A stretch of DNA of 35,281 nt from Acidobacteriaceae bacterium (GCA_025356095.1 JANXUR010000011.1:1-35281), one strand, 5' to 3'. Positions 16,600-25,345 are shown, counted from the first letter of the stretch. The notes: generated from the letters alone by a model not told the origin. Numbers and translations: made by a program.

Positions 16600-17796
16600 A
16601 TGTCTAAAGCACCCATAACCCGTCCCAATTTTTCTTTCACCGTTGAGGCTACTTCCGGCCCGGCGCGGGCGGGGCGGATGGTCACGCCCCACGGCGTCGT
16701 CGAGACGCCTGTGTTCATGCCAGTGGGGACGCTTGCTTCGGTAAAAGGGGTTTCGCAGGACCTGCTGGAAGAGCTTGGTGCGGGGATCATCCTGAGCAAC
16801 ACCTACCACCTGTATTTGCGGCCGGGGGTGGAACAAGTCCGCAAGCTGGGTGGGCTGCACAGGTTTATGAGCTGGGAGCGGGCGATTCTCACCGACTCGG
16901 GCGGATTTCAGGTGTTCAGTTTGAGTGCAATGCGGAAGCTGACGGAACAGGGCGTGGAGTTCCGGTCACATCTGGACGGTTCGAAGAAGTTCTTGGGTCC
17001 AGAGGAGGCGATGGGGGCGCAAATCGGGCTGGGCGCAGACATCATTATGGCGTTTGATGAGTGTACGGAGTACCCGGCCGACCGCAGCCGGGTGAAGGAT
17101 TCGATGGAGTTAACACTGCGCTGGGCGCGCCGCAGCAAAGAATATTTTGAGGCGCACAAAGGCGAAGTGCCGTGGAATGCTGCGACTGGGGCGTCCGCTT
17201 CCGATGCTGGGCGAGATGGCTTGGGGGCGCGAACCCAACGGGAAGGGGGCAAGGCCGATGGGGGCTGCCATCAGGCGCTGTTCGGTATTGTGCAGGGCGG
17301 AATGGAGCTTGATTTACGGCGCGAGTCGGCGGAGCGAACCATCGAGATCGGCTTTCCCGGCTACGCGATGGGAGGCTTCAGTGTGGGGGAGCCGCGTGAG
17401 CTGTCGCGAGACGTAATTGCGGCAACCCTGCAACACCTGCCTGCCGATAAACCCCGCTATTTGATGGGGGTAGGGACGCCGGAGGAGATCGTCGCCTATG
17501 CGCGGATGGGGGTGGACATGATGGATTGCGTGCTGCCCACGCGGGCGGCACGGCATGGCTTGCTGTTCACTTCAGAGGGGCGAATCAATATCAAAGGTGC
17601 GCGCTATGCCGGGGAGGATGGTCCGCTGGACCCGAAATGCGGCTGCAAGGTTTGCGCACGATACTCGCGTGCGTACCTGCGGCACCTGTATGTAGCGAAT
17701 GAGGTGCTGGCCACTGTGCTGAATACCGTGCACAATCTTGCCTATTACCTTGACACCATGCGGGCGGTGCGTCATGCTATTCGACTTGGGGCCTAA
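16600..17796 (+). CDS. tgt: Queuine tRNA-ribosyltransferase
   Basis: Exchanges guanine-34 for the queuosine precursor preQ1 in GUN-anticodon tRNAs. Active-site marks: D99 in LTDSGGFQVFSLS, the nucleophile D309 in MMDCVLPTRAARHG, GIVQGG, and the zinc site C347, C349, C352 (CGCKVC) with H378. At 398 aa it is about 20-25 residues longer than usual. Residues about 186-224 (HKGEVPWNAATGAS and a Gly/Arg-rich stretch) form an insertion before QALFGIVQGG. It lies directly upstream of yajC-secD-secF, a common order. Confidence 0.95.
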   Translation: MSKAPITRPNFSFTVEATSGPARAGRMVTPHGVVETPVFMPVGTLASVKGVSQDLLEELGAGIILSNTYHLYLRPGVEQVRKLGGLHRFMSWERAILTDSGGFQVFSLSAMRKLTEQGVEFRSHLDGSKKFLGPEEAMGAQIGLGADIIMAFDECTEYPADRSRVKDSMELTLRWARRSKEYFEAHKGEVPWNAATGASASDAGRDGLGARTQREGGKADGGCHQALFGIVQGGMELDLRRESAERTIEIGFPGYAMGGFSVGEPRELSRDVIAATLQHLPADKPRYLMGVGTPEEIVAYARMGVDMMDCVLPTRAARHGLLFTSEGRINIKGARYAGEDGPLDPKCGCKVCARYSRAYLRHLYVANEVLATVLNTVHNLAYYLDTMRAVRHAIRLGA

Positions 17797-18096
17797 GAGG
17801 AATTTTGTCTCATGCACTTTTCTCAGTTAGAGTGGTAGAGGCTTCCCCGCCATAGATTCTGAAGAGTTGTAAGGAAGTGGTTCGTCGCGCCCGGCTAATC
17901 CGGCAAATTGCTCAAGGGACTTGCTCCCGCGAAAGTACCTCTCGGTACCGATTGCAAGGTATCGGTGGCTGGGGCTGGAATGGGCGCGTGGATAGGGCAC
18001 GGCGGTTGGCGGCTTGCGGGCAGGTTTACGATACGGGCGGGTGAAGATTCGCAAGAACGGGTTCCGCGTGGGCGGCCCGGCAGAAAATAGGGGTTC
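17797..18096. other. Intergenic region between tgt and yajC
   Basis: 300 bp with no supportable gene. Open frames on either strand lack codon character or family motifs. A weak imperfect inverted repeat (CGGTACC at 17943-17949 with GGTATCG at 17958-17964) is the only structure noticed. It may hold a promoter for yajC-secDF, but I could not assign one. Confidence 0.4.
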
Positions 18097-18426
18097 ATGC
18101 AATCATTGTTTGCGCTATGGTTTATGTTTTCGCTGATTCAGGCGGGTGGAAGCAGTTTGGTCATGCTGCTGCCCATGGTCGCCATCTTCGGAATTTTTTA
18201 TTTTCTTCTGATTCTGCCGCAGCAGCGTCGCCAGAAGAAATGGCAGGCGATGCTGAGCGAGTTGAAGACGGGCGACCGTGTGGTTACCAGCGGCGGTCTA
18301 CGGGGCACGGTTACCAACCTGAAGGACGACGCGGTGGTGCTGAAAGTGGCACCGGATGGGCTGAAGATTGAAGTGATGCGCAGCGCGGTGCTTTCGGTAG
18401 AAGCGCCGGATGCCGGCAAGTCGTAG
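18097..18426 (+). CDS. yajC: YajC, Sec translocon accessory subunit
   Basis: 109-aa inner-membrane protein that joins SecD and SecF around the SecYEG channel. One membrane helix (SSLVMLLPMVAIFGIFYFLLILP, about residues 19-41) is followed by QQRRQKKWQAMLSELKTGDRVVTSGGLRGTV, the family signature, then a small cytoplasmic beta domain. A short preceding AGGGG serves as ribosome-binding site for ATG 18097. secD follows after 59 nt. Confidence 0.94.
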   Translation: MQSLFALWFMFSLIQAGGSSLVMLLPMVAIFGIFYFLLILPQQRRQKKWQAMLSELKTGDRVVTSGGLRGTVTNLKDDAVVLKVAPDGLKIEVMRSAVLSVEAPDAGKS

Positions 18427-18485
18427 TTTGTGACACAAGCTTTGGCACGGTGAGTTTGCAACAGAAATTTTAAGATTGGCACTTC

Positions 18486-20159
18486 TTGAGTGATTTTTTC
18501 GCGATGAAGAAACAAGGCTGGAAGCTGATATTGATTCTCGGGTTGCTGGCGATTTTTACAGCCGGCATTTTTGTGGGCGCTCCCGATAGCTGGGATCGCA
18601 GCGTGGCTGCTATGAAGAGCGGCGGCTGGCTCGCTGGCGTGCAGCAGAACATCCACTTGGGGCTCGACTTGCGCGGCGGCACACACCTGATTTTGCAGGT
18701 GGTAGTGAACGATGCGGTGAATGCCGAAACCGATCAGGCCGTCGAACGCCTGAAAGGCGAGCTTTCCAAGAAAAACATCGCCTACGCCGACATTCAGAAG
18801 CCCGATCCGGCGAACCATCCTGAGCAGGTGCTGCTCAAGGGTGTGCCTCCGGAGGCGACGAGTGACGTCCGGCAAATCGTCAGCGACCGGCTGCCCGAGT
18901 ACGACTTAGCTTCTGGCGCGGAAAATAGCTGGACTGTGACCATGAAATCGGCGGCTGAGAACGCGCTGAAAGATCAGGCGGTTACGCAGGCGATTGAAAC
19001 CATCCGCAACCGGATTGACGGCCTCGGCGTGAGTGAGCCGGTGATTCAGCAGCATGGTCTGGGCGAGTACCAGATTCTGGTGCAGTTGCCCGGCGTGGAT
19101 GACCCGGCCCGAGTGAAAGACATCATGCAGTCTACCGCCCTGCTGGAAATCAAGCAGGCTATGGCGGGGGGGCCGTATCCGAGTGAAGCAGCAGCGCTTG
19201 CTGGCTCTAACGGTGTGCTGCCTCCAGACCAGATTCTGCTAAAAGGCAAGAGTGCGGCAGCCGCGACGAGTGGCACGGCGGATTCCGCAGACCAGTTTTA
19301 TCTTGTCTCTCGCGCTTCGGCGATTACGGGGCGAGACATGCGCGCCCAGGGCGCTTCGGTGACTCAGGACGAGCAGGGCCGTCCGGCTGTGAGTTTTGCG
19401 CTGACGGCGGAAGGTGGGCAGAAGTTCGGCAACTTTACCGGTTCGCATGTGAATGAATTGCTCGCGGTCGTCCTCGATAACAAGGTGATGGAAGTCGCGA
19501 CGATTCAAGAGCAGATTCGTGACAGTGGCCGCATCACGGGCCGGTTCACGCCGCAAGCGGCGAAAGACCTGACCCTGATTCTGAATTCGGGCTCGCTACC
19601 CGCGACCATCCGCTATTTGGAAGAGCGCACGGTTGGCCCATCGCTGGGTGCAGATTCGATTAAGGCCGGTGTACAGGCTGCGATTATCGGGATGCTGGCG
19701 GTGATGATCTTCATGCTGGTGTACTATCGCGGGGCTGGCATTAACGCCGATTTGGCGCTGTTTCTGAACTTGGTGATCTTGTTGGGCTTTCTGGGCTTTA
19801 CCGGCGCAACCTTGACCCTGCCGGGCATCGCAGGCGTCATTCTGACGATTGGTATGGGTGTGGATTCGAATGTGCTGATCTTCGAGCGCATCCGCGAAGA
19901 GTTGCGGGCGGGCAAGACGGCGGCCGCGGCAGTGGAGCAAGGCTTTGGGCACGCTTGGTTGACGATCGTGGATACCCACGTCACGACAATTGTTTCTGCG
20001 GCCATCTTGTTTGTCTTTGGCACGGGTCCGGTTCGCGGGTTCGCGGTCACGCTGGCATTCGGTCTGGCGGCGAACTTGTTTACGGCTGTCTTCGTCTCAC
20101 GCACCATCTTCAACTGGCTGCTGAGCCGGAAGAAGCCGGGCGAGGCGCTGAGCATTTAG
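18486..20159 (+). CDS. secD: SecD, protein translocase subunit
   Basis: Proton-motive-force-driven export factor that works with SecF on the periplasmic side. The 557-aa product has membrane helix 1 (WKLILILGLLAIFTAGIFVG, 12-31), the GLDLRGGTHLILQV motif (59-72), a large periplasmic domain (about 75-370) and five C-terminal helices with GIAGVILTIGMGVDSNVLIFERIREEL. The start is either TTG at 18486 or ATG at 18504 (MKKQGWK); neither has a clear ribosome-binding site. Followed by secF after 84 nt. Confidence 0.95.
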   Translation: MSDFFAMKKQGWKLILILGLLAIFTAGIFVGAPDSWDRSVAAMKSGGWLAGVQQNIHLGLDLRGGTHLILQVVVNDAVNAETDQAVERLKGELSKKNIAYADIQKPDPANHPEQVLLKGVPPEATSDVRQIVSDRLPEYDLASGAENSWTVTMKSAAENALKDQAVTQAIETIRNRIDGLGVSEPVIQQHGLGEYQILVQLPGVDDPARVKDIMQSTALLEIKQAMAGGPYPSEAAALAGSNGVLPPDQILLKGKSAAAATSGTADSADQFYLVSRASAITGRDMRAQGASVTQDEQGRPAVSFALTAEGGQKFGNFTGSHVNELLAVVLDNKVMEVATIQEQIRDSGRITGRFTPQAAKDLTLILNSGSLPATIRYLEERTVGPSLGADSIKAGVQAAIIGMLAVMIFMLVYYRGAGINADLALFLNLVILLGFLGFTGATLTLPGIAGVILTIGMGVDSNVLIFERIREELRAGKTAAAAVEQGFGHAWLTIVDTHVTTIVSAAILFVFGTGPVRGFAVTLAFGLAANLFTAVFVSRTIFNWLLSRKKPGEALSI

Positions 20160-20243
20160 TTTTGCCGTGCGCAGATTTCGTAGTGCGATACCGGGTGAGC
20201 TTTTTAGCAACAATTTCGCATTTTTGACTCGAGGATTCGGCTG

Positions 20244-21425
20244 GTGGAATTTTTTCGCGACACAAAGATTGATTGGTTGGGCTGGAAGTGGTATTTTCTT
20301 GCCTTTTCGCTGGTATTCTCCGTGGCCGGTGTCTTGTCTATGTTGTTCTGGCATGGCATTCCATTGGGTGTGGACTTCAAGGGCGGCACGCTCGTCTATG
20401 TGAAGTTCAACCACGCACCGGATGACAATGGAATTCGGGCTGCGATGGATCGCGCCGGGCTGCACAACGCGCGGATTCAGCGCTATGGTGCGCCGCAAAA
20501 CAACGAAGTGCTGGTGCAGTTGGAGCAGAAAGAAACCAGTGAGTCGGCACTGGATCAGGGCAAGGCGCAGATTATTCAGGCCTTGGGCTCGGCCAACGCC
20601 GCGACTGGGGGCAAGCCTGACCTGAATAACGCCAGTCGCCTGACGCTGACGAATTTTTTGTTAGAAAAAGATGCCTCGCGGGCTGGAACGGATGCCAATA
20701 CGCGGTACACTGCCGAAGCCAATGCGATCGCAGATTTTCGCGACAAGGTGAAGGGCGGAGTGCTCGGTTCGATTGACGACTTGAGCAGCGTAGTGAAGCC
20801 CGAGACACTGGCGGCGCTGAAGGATGGGTTTTCGCTTTCAGACTACGGCGTCCGCAATGTGGACATCGTGGGGCCACAGGTAGGCAAGCAGTTGCAGGGG
20901 CAGGCTGTGCGGGCCGTCCTGTACTCTTTGGCCGGAATGCTGGTATACCTTTGGTTTCGCTTTGAATTGATTTATGGTGTGGCGGCGGTGGTGGCGGTAT
21001 TCCACGACACGCTGATTACGGTCGGTGCGTTCTCACTGGCGAATGTGGATATTTCGCTGACCGTGGTGGCGGCGATTTTGACGCTGGTCGGTTATTCGAT
21101 GAACGACACCATCGTGGTATTCGACCGGATTCGAGAAAACGTGCGGTTGTTGCGCAAGGACTCGCTGGCGGACATCGTGAACCGAAGCATCAACCAGACA
21201 CTGAGCCGGACGATTCTGACTTCTGGTTTGACGTTCCTGACGGTATTGGCGCTGTTTGTTTTCGGCGGAGAAGTGTTGCACAGCTTTTCGTTTGCACTGG
21301 TGATTGGAATTCTGATTGGAACGTACTCCTCGATTGCAGTAGCGGCACCGATGCTGGTGGCGTATCAGGAATGGCGGTCTGGAAAAACGGGTCGGCTAGC
21401 AACGGTTCCGGCACTGAAGCGGTAG
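20244..21425 (+). CDS. secF: SecF, protein translocase subunit
   Basis: Partner of SecD. The 393-aa product has helix 1 (WYFLAFSLVFSVAGVLSMLF), the GVDFKGGTLVYVKF motif, a periplasmic domain to about 210, and five C-terminal helices including AAILTLVGYSMNDTIVVFDRIRENVR and the SINQTLSRTILTSGLTFLTVLALFVFG region. GTG start at 20244 with GAGGA upstream. The periplasmic part is larger than in E. coli SecF (a low-complexity stretch around residues 105-170). Confidence 0.95.
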   Translation: MEFFRDTKIDWLGWKWYFLAFSLVFSVAGVLSMLFWHGIPLGVDFKGGTLVYVKFNHAPDDNGIRAAMDRAGLHNARIQRYGAPQNNEVLVQLEQKETSESALDQGKAQIIQALGSANAATGGKPDLNNASRLTLTNFLLEKDASRAGTDANTRYTAEANAIADFRDKVKGGVLGSIDDLSSVVKPETLAALKDGFSLSDYGVRNVDIVGPQVGKQLQGQAVRAVLYSLAGMLVYLWFRFELIYGVAAVVAVFHDTLITVGAFSLANVDISLTVVAAILTLVGYSMNDTIVVFDRIRENVRLLRKDSLADIVNRSINQTLSRTILTSGLTFLTVLALFVFGGEVLHSFSFALVIGILIGTYSSIAVAAPMLVAYQEWRSGKTGRLATVPALKR

Positions 21426-21463
21426 CGGAAAGTCGGGGCTTTAACGATTTTTGCAGCGAAAGT

Positions 21464-21509
21464 TTGACAGGCGGCGGGGGGCGCATAGTAACCTACCGAC
21501 CGGTCGTTA
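21464..21509 (+). promoter_or_regulatory. Putative promoter with TetR-type palindrome ahead of tonB-exbBD
   Basis: A perfect -35 TTGACA (21464-21469) is followed by a weak -10 (TAGTAA, 21486-21491, 16-nt spacer). Immediately downstream is the palindrome TACCGACCGGTCGTTA (21494-21509), with a perfect 10-bp core at 21497-21506 and matching outer bases. Palindromes of this ACCGACCGGTCGGT kind are known as operators of TetR-family regulators. The position over the likely transcription start suggests repression of the energy-transduction operon. The regulator is not in the window. Confidence 0.5.
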
Positions 21510-21600
21510 ATCGCTGAATAATTCGGCGCCAAAACGGGAACATGGTTTACCGTAGTGGTGTCTATGCAAGGGAAGTTCAGGGATTTAGTGGAGACTCCCA

Positions 21601-22320
21601 ATGTTTGAAGATAGCATTCTGCAGTCCAAGAATAAGCAAGGCAGATCGATGATGGTGTCGTTTCTGCTTCAAATTTTCGTCGTGGCTGTGTTGATCTTGA
21701 TTCCCTTGATCTACACGGAAGCGCTGCCCAAGGGGTCATTGACGACCCTGCTGGTGGCACCACCGCCACCGCCACCGCCACCACCGCCGCCAGCAGCTGT
21801 GCCGGTGAAGGTGATTCACGTGGTCAGCGAGATCCAGAACAACCAGCTGCGCATGCCCACCAAGATTCCCCAAAAGATCCAGATGGTGAAGGAAGATACG
21901 GCTCCTGCCGAAGCGCCGGATAGCGGCGTGATCGGTGGCGTGGGAGGTGCAGGAGGTGCCGTGGGTGGCATCATCGGCGGCATTATCAGCTCCACGCCTA
22001 TGGCGACGGTAAGGGCTGCGGCACCGCAGCGCGTCCGCGTGTCATCCGGTGTGGCGCAAGGCCAGTTGCTTAGCAAGACTCAGCCCGCATATCCGCCGCT
22101 GGCACGGCAAGCCCGCATTCAGGGTTCAGTGCTGCTCTCGGCGATTATCGGCAAAGATGGCACAATTCAGAACCTGAAGGTACTCAGCGGACACCCCATG
22201 CTGACGCAGTCGGCGTTGGACGCAGTGAAGCAGTGGCGCTACAAGCCTTATCTGCTGAACGGCGAACCGGTGGAAGTGGAGACGCAGGTTCAGGTGAACT
22301 TTACGCTGGCTGGCGGTTAA
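21601..22320 (+). CDS. tonB: TonB-family energy transducer
   Basis: 239-aa inner-membrane protein carrying ExbBD-derived energy to outer-membrane receptors. It has a cytoplasmic start, one helix (VSFLLQIFVVAVLILIPLIY, about 19-38), a run of eleven prolines (54-64) as periplasmic spacer, a Gly-rich linker (SGVIGGVGGAGGAVGGIIGGI), and the C-terminal TonB domain (YPPLARQARIQGSVLLSAIIGKDG to WRYKPYLLNGEPVEVETQVQVNFTL). GGAG lies just before ATG 21601. First gene of the tonB-exbB-exbD-exbD-TPR group. Confidence 0.93.
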   Translation: MFEDSILQSKNKQGRSMMVSFLLQIFVVAVLILIPLIYTEALPKGSLTTLLVAPPPPPPPPPPPAAVPVKVIHVVSEIQNNQLRMPTKIPQKIQMVKEDTAPAEAPDSGVIGGVGGAGGAVGGIIGGIISSTPMATVRAAAPQRVRVSSGVAQGQLLSKTQPAYPPLARQARIQGSVLLSAIIGKDGTIQNLKVLSGHPMLTQSALDAVKQWRYKPYLLNGEPVEVETQVQVNFTLAGG

Positions 22321-22477
22321 CCCCGCAGGTTGGCAGTCCCCGTCACGGCCTCAGCGGTAAGGCTAGTGGCGGGTAGCAGAAGCCGCGTGGAGCAGGCCTC
22401 GCCTGAGCCACCGGAGGCAATAAACCAGCAGCACCGCACCAGAGCTTGATTCGTTCTGAGGAGGAAAAGAAGAAGTC

Positions 22478-23239
22478 ATGTTTGCAGCCAACCTAGCAAT
22501 TGCCTTCAAGATTCACGCCCTTACCGCCGCCGCCCTGCTGCTCCAAGAGAGCTCATCGGCTGGCAACTTCTCTGACCCGATTTCTTTGTGGAGCGCGATG
22601 GGCAACATCGCGAAAGTCGTGGTCATCATCCTTTTCATTATGTCCGGCTGGTCCATTGCGGTCATGATTGATCGTTTGATCGCGTACAACAAGGCACGCA
22701 GCCAGTCGCGGGCATTTGCTCCGGCCGTTGCGGGCGCCCTCAAGAACGGCAATATGGATGAAGCCGTGAAGATTGCCGAGCGTCACAAGGCCAGCCATTT
22801 GGCCAAAGTGGTGCAGGCCGGGCTGATGGAATTCAAGTCGCATGATGTTTCCAGCGACATTCCGGGCGACCAGATTGAAGCCTCCAAGCGCGCACTGGAG
22901 CGCACCGAAGCCATTGTTCACGCCGAGATGAAGAGCGGTTTGAGCGCACTGGCGACGATTGGTTCGACGGCACCGTTCGTCGGACTGTTCGGCACCGTGG
23001 TCGGCATTTTGAACGCGTTCCAAGGCATCGCCAGCAACAAGGTGACCGGTCTGGGCGCAGTCGCCGGCGGTATTTCGGAAGCGCTGGTTACGACGGCTAT
23101 CGGCCTCGTCGTCGCCATCCCCGCAGTTATGATGTTCAACTACTTGACCAGCCGCATGGAAGCATTTGACGTGGAAATGGACAACTCATCGAGCGAGCTT
23201 CTGGACTACTTTTTGAAGCGCCGTTCTTTGCGCAAGTAG
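22478..23239 (+). CDS. exbB: ExbB/TolQ/MotA-family proton channel protein
   Basis: 253-aa inner-membrane protein of the ExbB-ExbD motor. Helix 1 is VVVIILFIMSGWSIAVMIDRLIAY (about 47-70). A cytoplasmic segment (AFAPAVAGALKNGNMDEAVKIAERHKASHLAKVV) follows, then the two-helix core with ATIGSTAPFVGLFGTVVGILNAFQGI and GISEALVTTAIGLVVAIPAVMMFNYL, which lines the channel. A strong GAGGAGGA site precedes ATG 22478. A strong RNA hairpin separates it from exbD. Confidence 0.94.
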   Translation: MFAANLAIAFKIHALTAAALLLQESSSAGNFSDPISLWSAMGNIAKVVVIILFIMSGWSIAVMIDRLIAYNKARSQSRAFAPAVAGALKNGNMDEAVKIAERHKASHLAKVVQAGLMEFKSHDVSSDIPGDQIEASKRALERTEAIVHAEMKSGLSALATIGSTAPFVGLFGTVVGILNAFQGIASNKVTGLGAVAGGISEALVTTAIGLVVAIPAVMMFNYLTSRMEAFDVEMDNSSSELLDYFLKRRSLRK

Positions 23240-23331
23240 TTCGCAGGTAGCTGGTAGCCGGTTGGGGCGCAAGCCGCTGGCCGTGCAAGCAGTGGGTCTT
23301 GATCGCGAATGCAGCGTAAGGCAGGTTGGCA

Positions 23332-23370
23332 GTTCCTGGGGTGGTGGCGCAAGCCGCACACCCCGGGAAC
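23332..23370 (+). promoter_or_regulatory. Strong intercistronic hairpin with GCAA tetraloop between exbB and exbD
   Basis: A stem of about 17 bp: GTTCCTGGGGTG (23332-23343) pairs with CACCCCGGGAAC (23359-23370), one U.G pair. It continues as GTGGC/GCCGC with a single bulged A and is capped by a GCAA loop (23349-23352), a stable GNRA type. An outer pair GTTCGCAGG (23239-23247) and CCTGCGAAC (23371-23379) could close a larger fold. GGCGCAAGCCGC also occurs at 23266-23277. No T-run follows, so it is more likely an mRNA-stability or processing element than a terminator. Confidence 0.65.
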
Positions 23371-23409
23371 CCTGCGAACACAGCCCTGCAGCTGCGGGAG
23401 AAGTCAACA

Positions 23410-23850
23410 ATGTCACTACAGGTTCGCAACGAAGGCGCCAACGTCCAGTCGACCATTAATGTGACGCCGATGGTAGACGTGATGCTGGTGCTGCTGATTA
23501 TCTTCATGGTGGTAACGCCGATGTTGCAGAAGGGCGCTGCCGTGGATCTAGCAAAGGTCAACAACCCTGCCGCGATGCCCGACGCCGACAAAGAAGATGC
23601 CCTGCTGGTCGCAGTGATGCGCGATGGCAAGCTCTTTTTTGGCAAAGACCAGATTCAGCCTGAAGCCCTGACCCAAAAGGTGAAGGACAAGCTGGCTGGA
23701 GGCAAAGCGGGACAGATTGTTTACGTGAAGGCCGATAAACGCGCTAAGTATGGCGTAGTCGCCGATGCGGTGGACAACATTCGCGCTGCTGGTGTGGATC
23801 AAATTGGCCTGCTGACTGACAAGAAACAGGTACCCGGCGCGCCGAAATAA
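23410..23850 (+). CDS. exbD: ExbD-family biopolymer transport protein (first copy)
   Basis: 146-aa partner of ExbB. It has a short cytoplasmic N-terminus, then INVTPMVDVMLVLLIIFMVVTPML, whose Asp in the membrane helix carries protons, and a periplasmic domain ending in the ExbD pattern VYVKADKRAKYGVVADAVDNIRAAGVDQIGLLTDK. ATG 23410 is chosen over an upstream in-frame start because it follows GGGAG and begins the family. 47 nt before the second exbD. Confidence 0.93.
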   Translation: MSLQVRNEGANVQSTINVTPMVDVMLVLLIIFMVVTPMLQKGAAVDLAKVNNPAAMPDADKEDALLVAVMRDGKLFFGKDQIQPEALTQKVKDKLAGGKAGQIVYVKADKRAKYGVVADAVDNIRAAGVDQIGLLTDKKQVPGAPK

Positions 23851-23897
23851 GGTTCGTACGGTCAACGCTCCATAGCGAAATTTTTTGAGGTGACCTT

Positions 23898-24332
23898 ATG
23901 GGTATGGCAATTGGTGGTAAAGGCGGTCAAACTTCGGAAATGAACGTCACTCCTTTGATTGACGTTCTGCTGGTGCTGCTTATCATCTTCATGGTGATTA
24001 CGCCCCTGACGCCGAAGGGCTTGGATGCTCTGGTGCCGCAGCCGCCGAAGAATCCGCAGACCGAACAGCCCAACGACCGCACCGTGGTGGTGCAGGTTCT
24101 GGGCAACGGCAGTTCGGCTTCGACGATCAAGATCAATCAGGATGACGTGACCTTGGATACGCTGGAAGGGCGTCTGACCGACATTTTCAAACTGCGTGCG
24201 GAAAAGATCATGTTCGTGCGCGCCGATCAGGATATTCCCTTTGAGCAAGTGGCAGAAGTGATTGATATTGCCCACTCAGCGGGTGTGGACAAAGTTGGCT
24301 TGGTAACCAAGAATATCGAAGCCGGGCATTAG
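23898..24332 (+). CDS. exbD: ExbD-family biopolymer transport protein (second copy)
   Basis: 144-aa paralogue of the preceding gene with the same layout: MNVTPLIDVLLVLLIIFMVITPL (proton-carrying Asp), a Pro/Gln-rich linker (PQPPKNPQTEQPN), then IMFVRADQDIPFEQVAEVIDIAHSAGVDKVGLVTK. The linkers differ, so this is an old duplication. Two ExbD types per operon suggest a mixed ExbD dimer. GAGGTGA lies upstream of ATG 23898. Confidence 0.93.
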   Translation: MGMAIGGKGGQTSEMNVTPLIDVLLVLLIIFMVITPLTPKGLDALVPQPPKNPQTEQPNDRTVVVQVLGNGSSASTIKINQDDVTLDTLEGRLTDIFKLRAEKIMFVRADQDIPFEQVAEVIDIAHSAGVDKVGLVTKNIEAGH

Positions 24333-24468
24333 AACGCTAGAGCGTAGGCTGCAACGCCAGCCCGATTTGGGCAGGCAGTGGCGACGGTAAGAGCGGCAGA
24401 TTACCTGAACGTTCCGCGCAAGCGGTTCCGGTGACTGCCCACAACTTGACTGGGAGATGACGAACGCG

Positions 24469-25290
24469 ATGAAGCGAAGCGTACAGGTTCTTGCGCTGGT
24501 TGCCCTTACCGCCGCGCTATTGGCGGCAACGGGCTGCAATAAACTACGGGCCCGTGACCAACTGAACAAGGGCGTTCAGGCGTTCAAGGCGCAGAAGTAT
24601 GAGGATGCGGTCAACCGCTTCCAGTCGGCCATTGAGCTTGACCCCTCTTTGACCAACGCCCGCCTCTATTTGGCGACCGCATTGGCACAGCAGTTTGTGC
24701 CGGGTGCCGATTCGCCGGAAAACACCAAGTTTGGCAGTCAAGCCATTGACGAGTTCAAGAAGGTGCTGGACGGCGACCCTAAAAATATCCCGGCAGTAAA
24801 GGGTATTGCGTCGCTGTACTTTAACCTTAAGAATTTTGACGAGGCCAAGAAGTTCCATCGGCAGGCGACCGACCTTGACCCCAACGATCCTGAAGCCTAT
24901 TACTCGATCGCGGTGATTGACTGGACGCAGACTTACAAGCCCCGCATGGAACTGAAGAAGAAGCTGAATCAGGATGCCAAAGATCCCATCAAGGACAAGA
25001 AGGCCTGTCAGCAACTGAAGGCAGTCAGTGGTCCGCTGGTAGATGAAGGTATTGACGCGATTGACAAGGCGCTGAAGATTCGTCCTGACTACGACGATGC
25101 CATGGCGTACATGAACCTGCTGTATCGCGAACGTGCGGATCTACAGTGTGATGACGCTGAAGCCCGCAAGGCAGACCAGACGACCGCCGACGACTGGGTA
25201 GACAAGACTCTGGCGACCAAGAAGGCCAAGGCCGAGAAGCAGCAAGGTCCGGGCGGCATCGTGATGGATAACAGCGGCAACCTGAAGTAG
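24469..25290 (+). CDS. TPR-repeat lipoprotein
   Basis: 273-aa lipoprotein with a short signal peptide and lipobox ATGC (Cys about residue 23). Tetratricopeptide repeats follow: KGVQAFKAQKYEDAVNRFQSAIELDPSLTNARLYLATAL, AIDEFKKVLDGDPKNIPAVKGIASLYFNLKNFDEAKKFHRQATDLDPNDPEAYYSIAVI, and IDAIDKALKIRPDYDDAMAYMNLLYRERA. It probably acts as a scaffold in the periplasm beside the TonB-ExbBD machinery. Start is ATG 24469, or ATG 24457 four codons earlier, which sits too close to its GGGAG. Confidence 0.85.
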   Translation: MKRSVQVLALVALTAALLAATGCNKLRARDQLNKGVQAFKAQKYEDAVNRFQSAIELDPSLTNARLYLATALAQQFVPGADSPENTKFGSQAIDEFKKVLDGDPKNIPAVKGIASLYFNLKNFDEAKKFHRQATDLDPNDPEAYYSIAVIDWTQTYKPRMELKKKLNQDAKDPIKDKKACQQLKAVSGPLVDEGIDAIDKALKIRPDYDDAMAYMNLLYRERADLQCDDAEARKADQTTADDWVDKTLATKKAKAEKQQGPGGIVMDNSGNLK

Positions 25291-25310
25291 AGGCTGCCAC
25301 CGGCAAGTGA

Positions 25311-25345
25311 AAAAGGAGCCACTCCCGCAGGGGGTGGCTCTTTCT
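25311..25345 (+). terminator. Rho-independent terminator of the tonB-exbBD-TPR operon
   Basis: Arms GAGCCACTCCC (25316-25326) and GGGGGTGGCTC (25330-25340), GCA loop, one T.G pair, an A-run before and TTTCT after. It begins 20 nt beyond the TPR gene stop. Confidence 0.88.

Noticed and set aside
17827-18102. Small minus-strand frame of 91 codons in the tgt-yajC gap
   Set aside because: No ribosome-binding site, no motif, and Pro/Arg-rich composition typical of non-coding GC-rich DNA.
18198-18875. Minus-strand frame of 225 codons opposite yajC and secD
   Set aside because: Shadow frame; yajC and secD on the plus strand are certain and the antisense product has no motifs.
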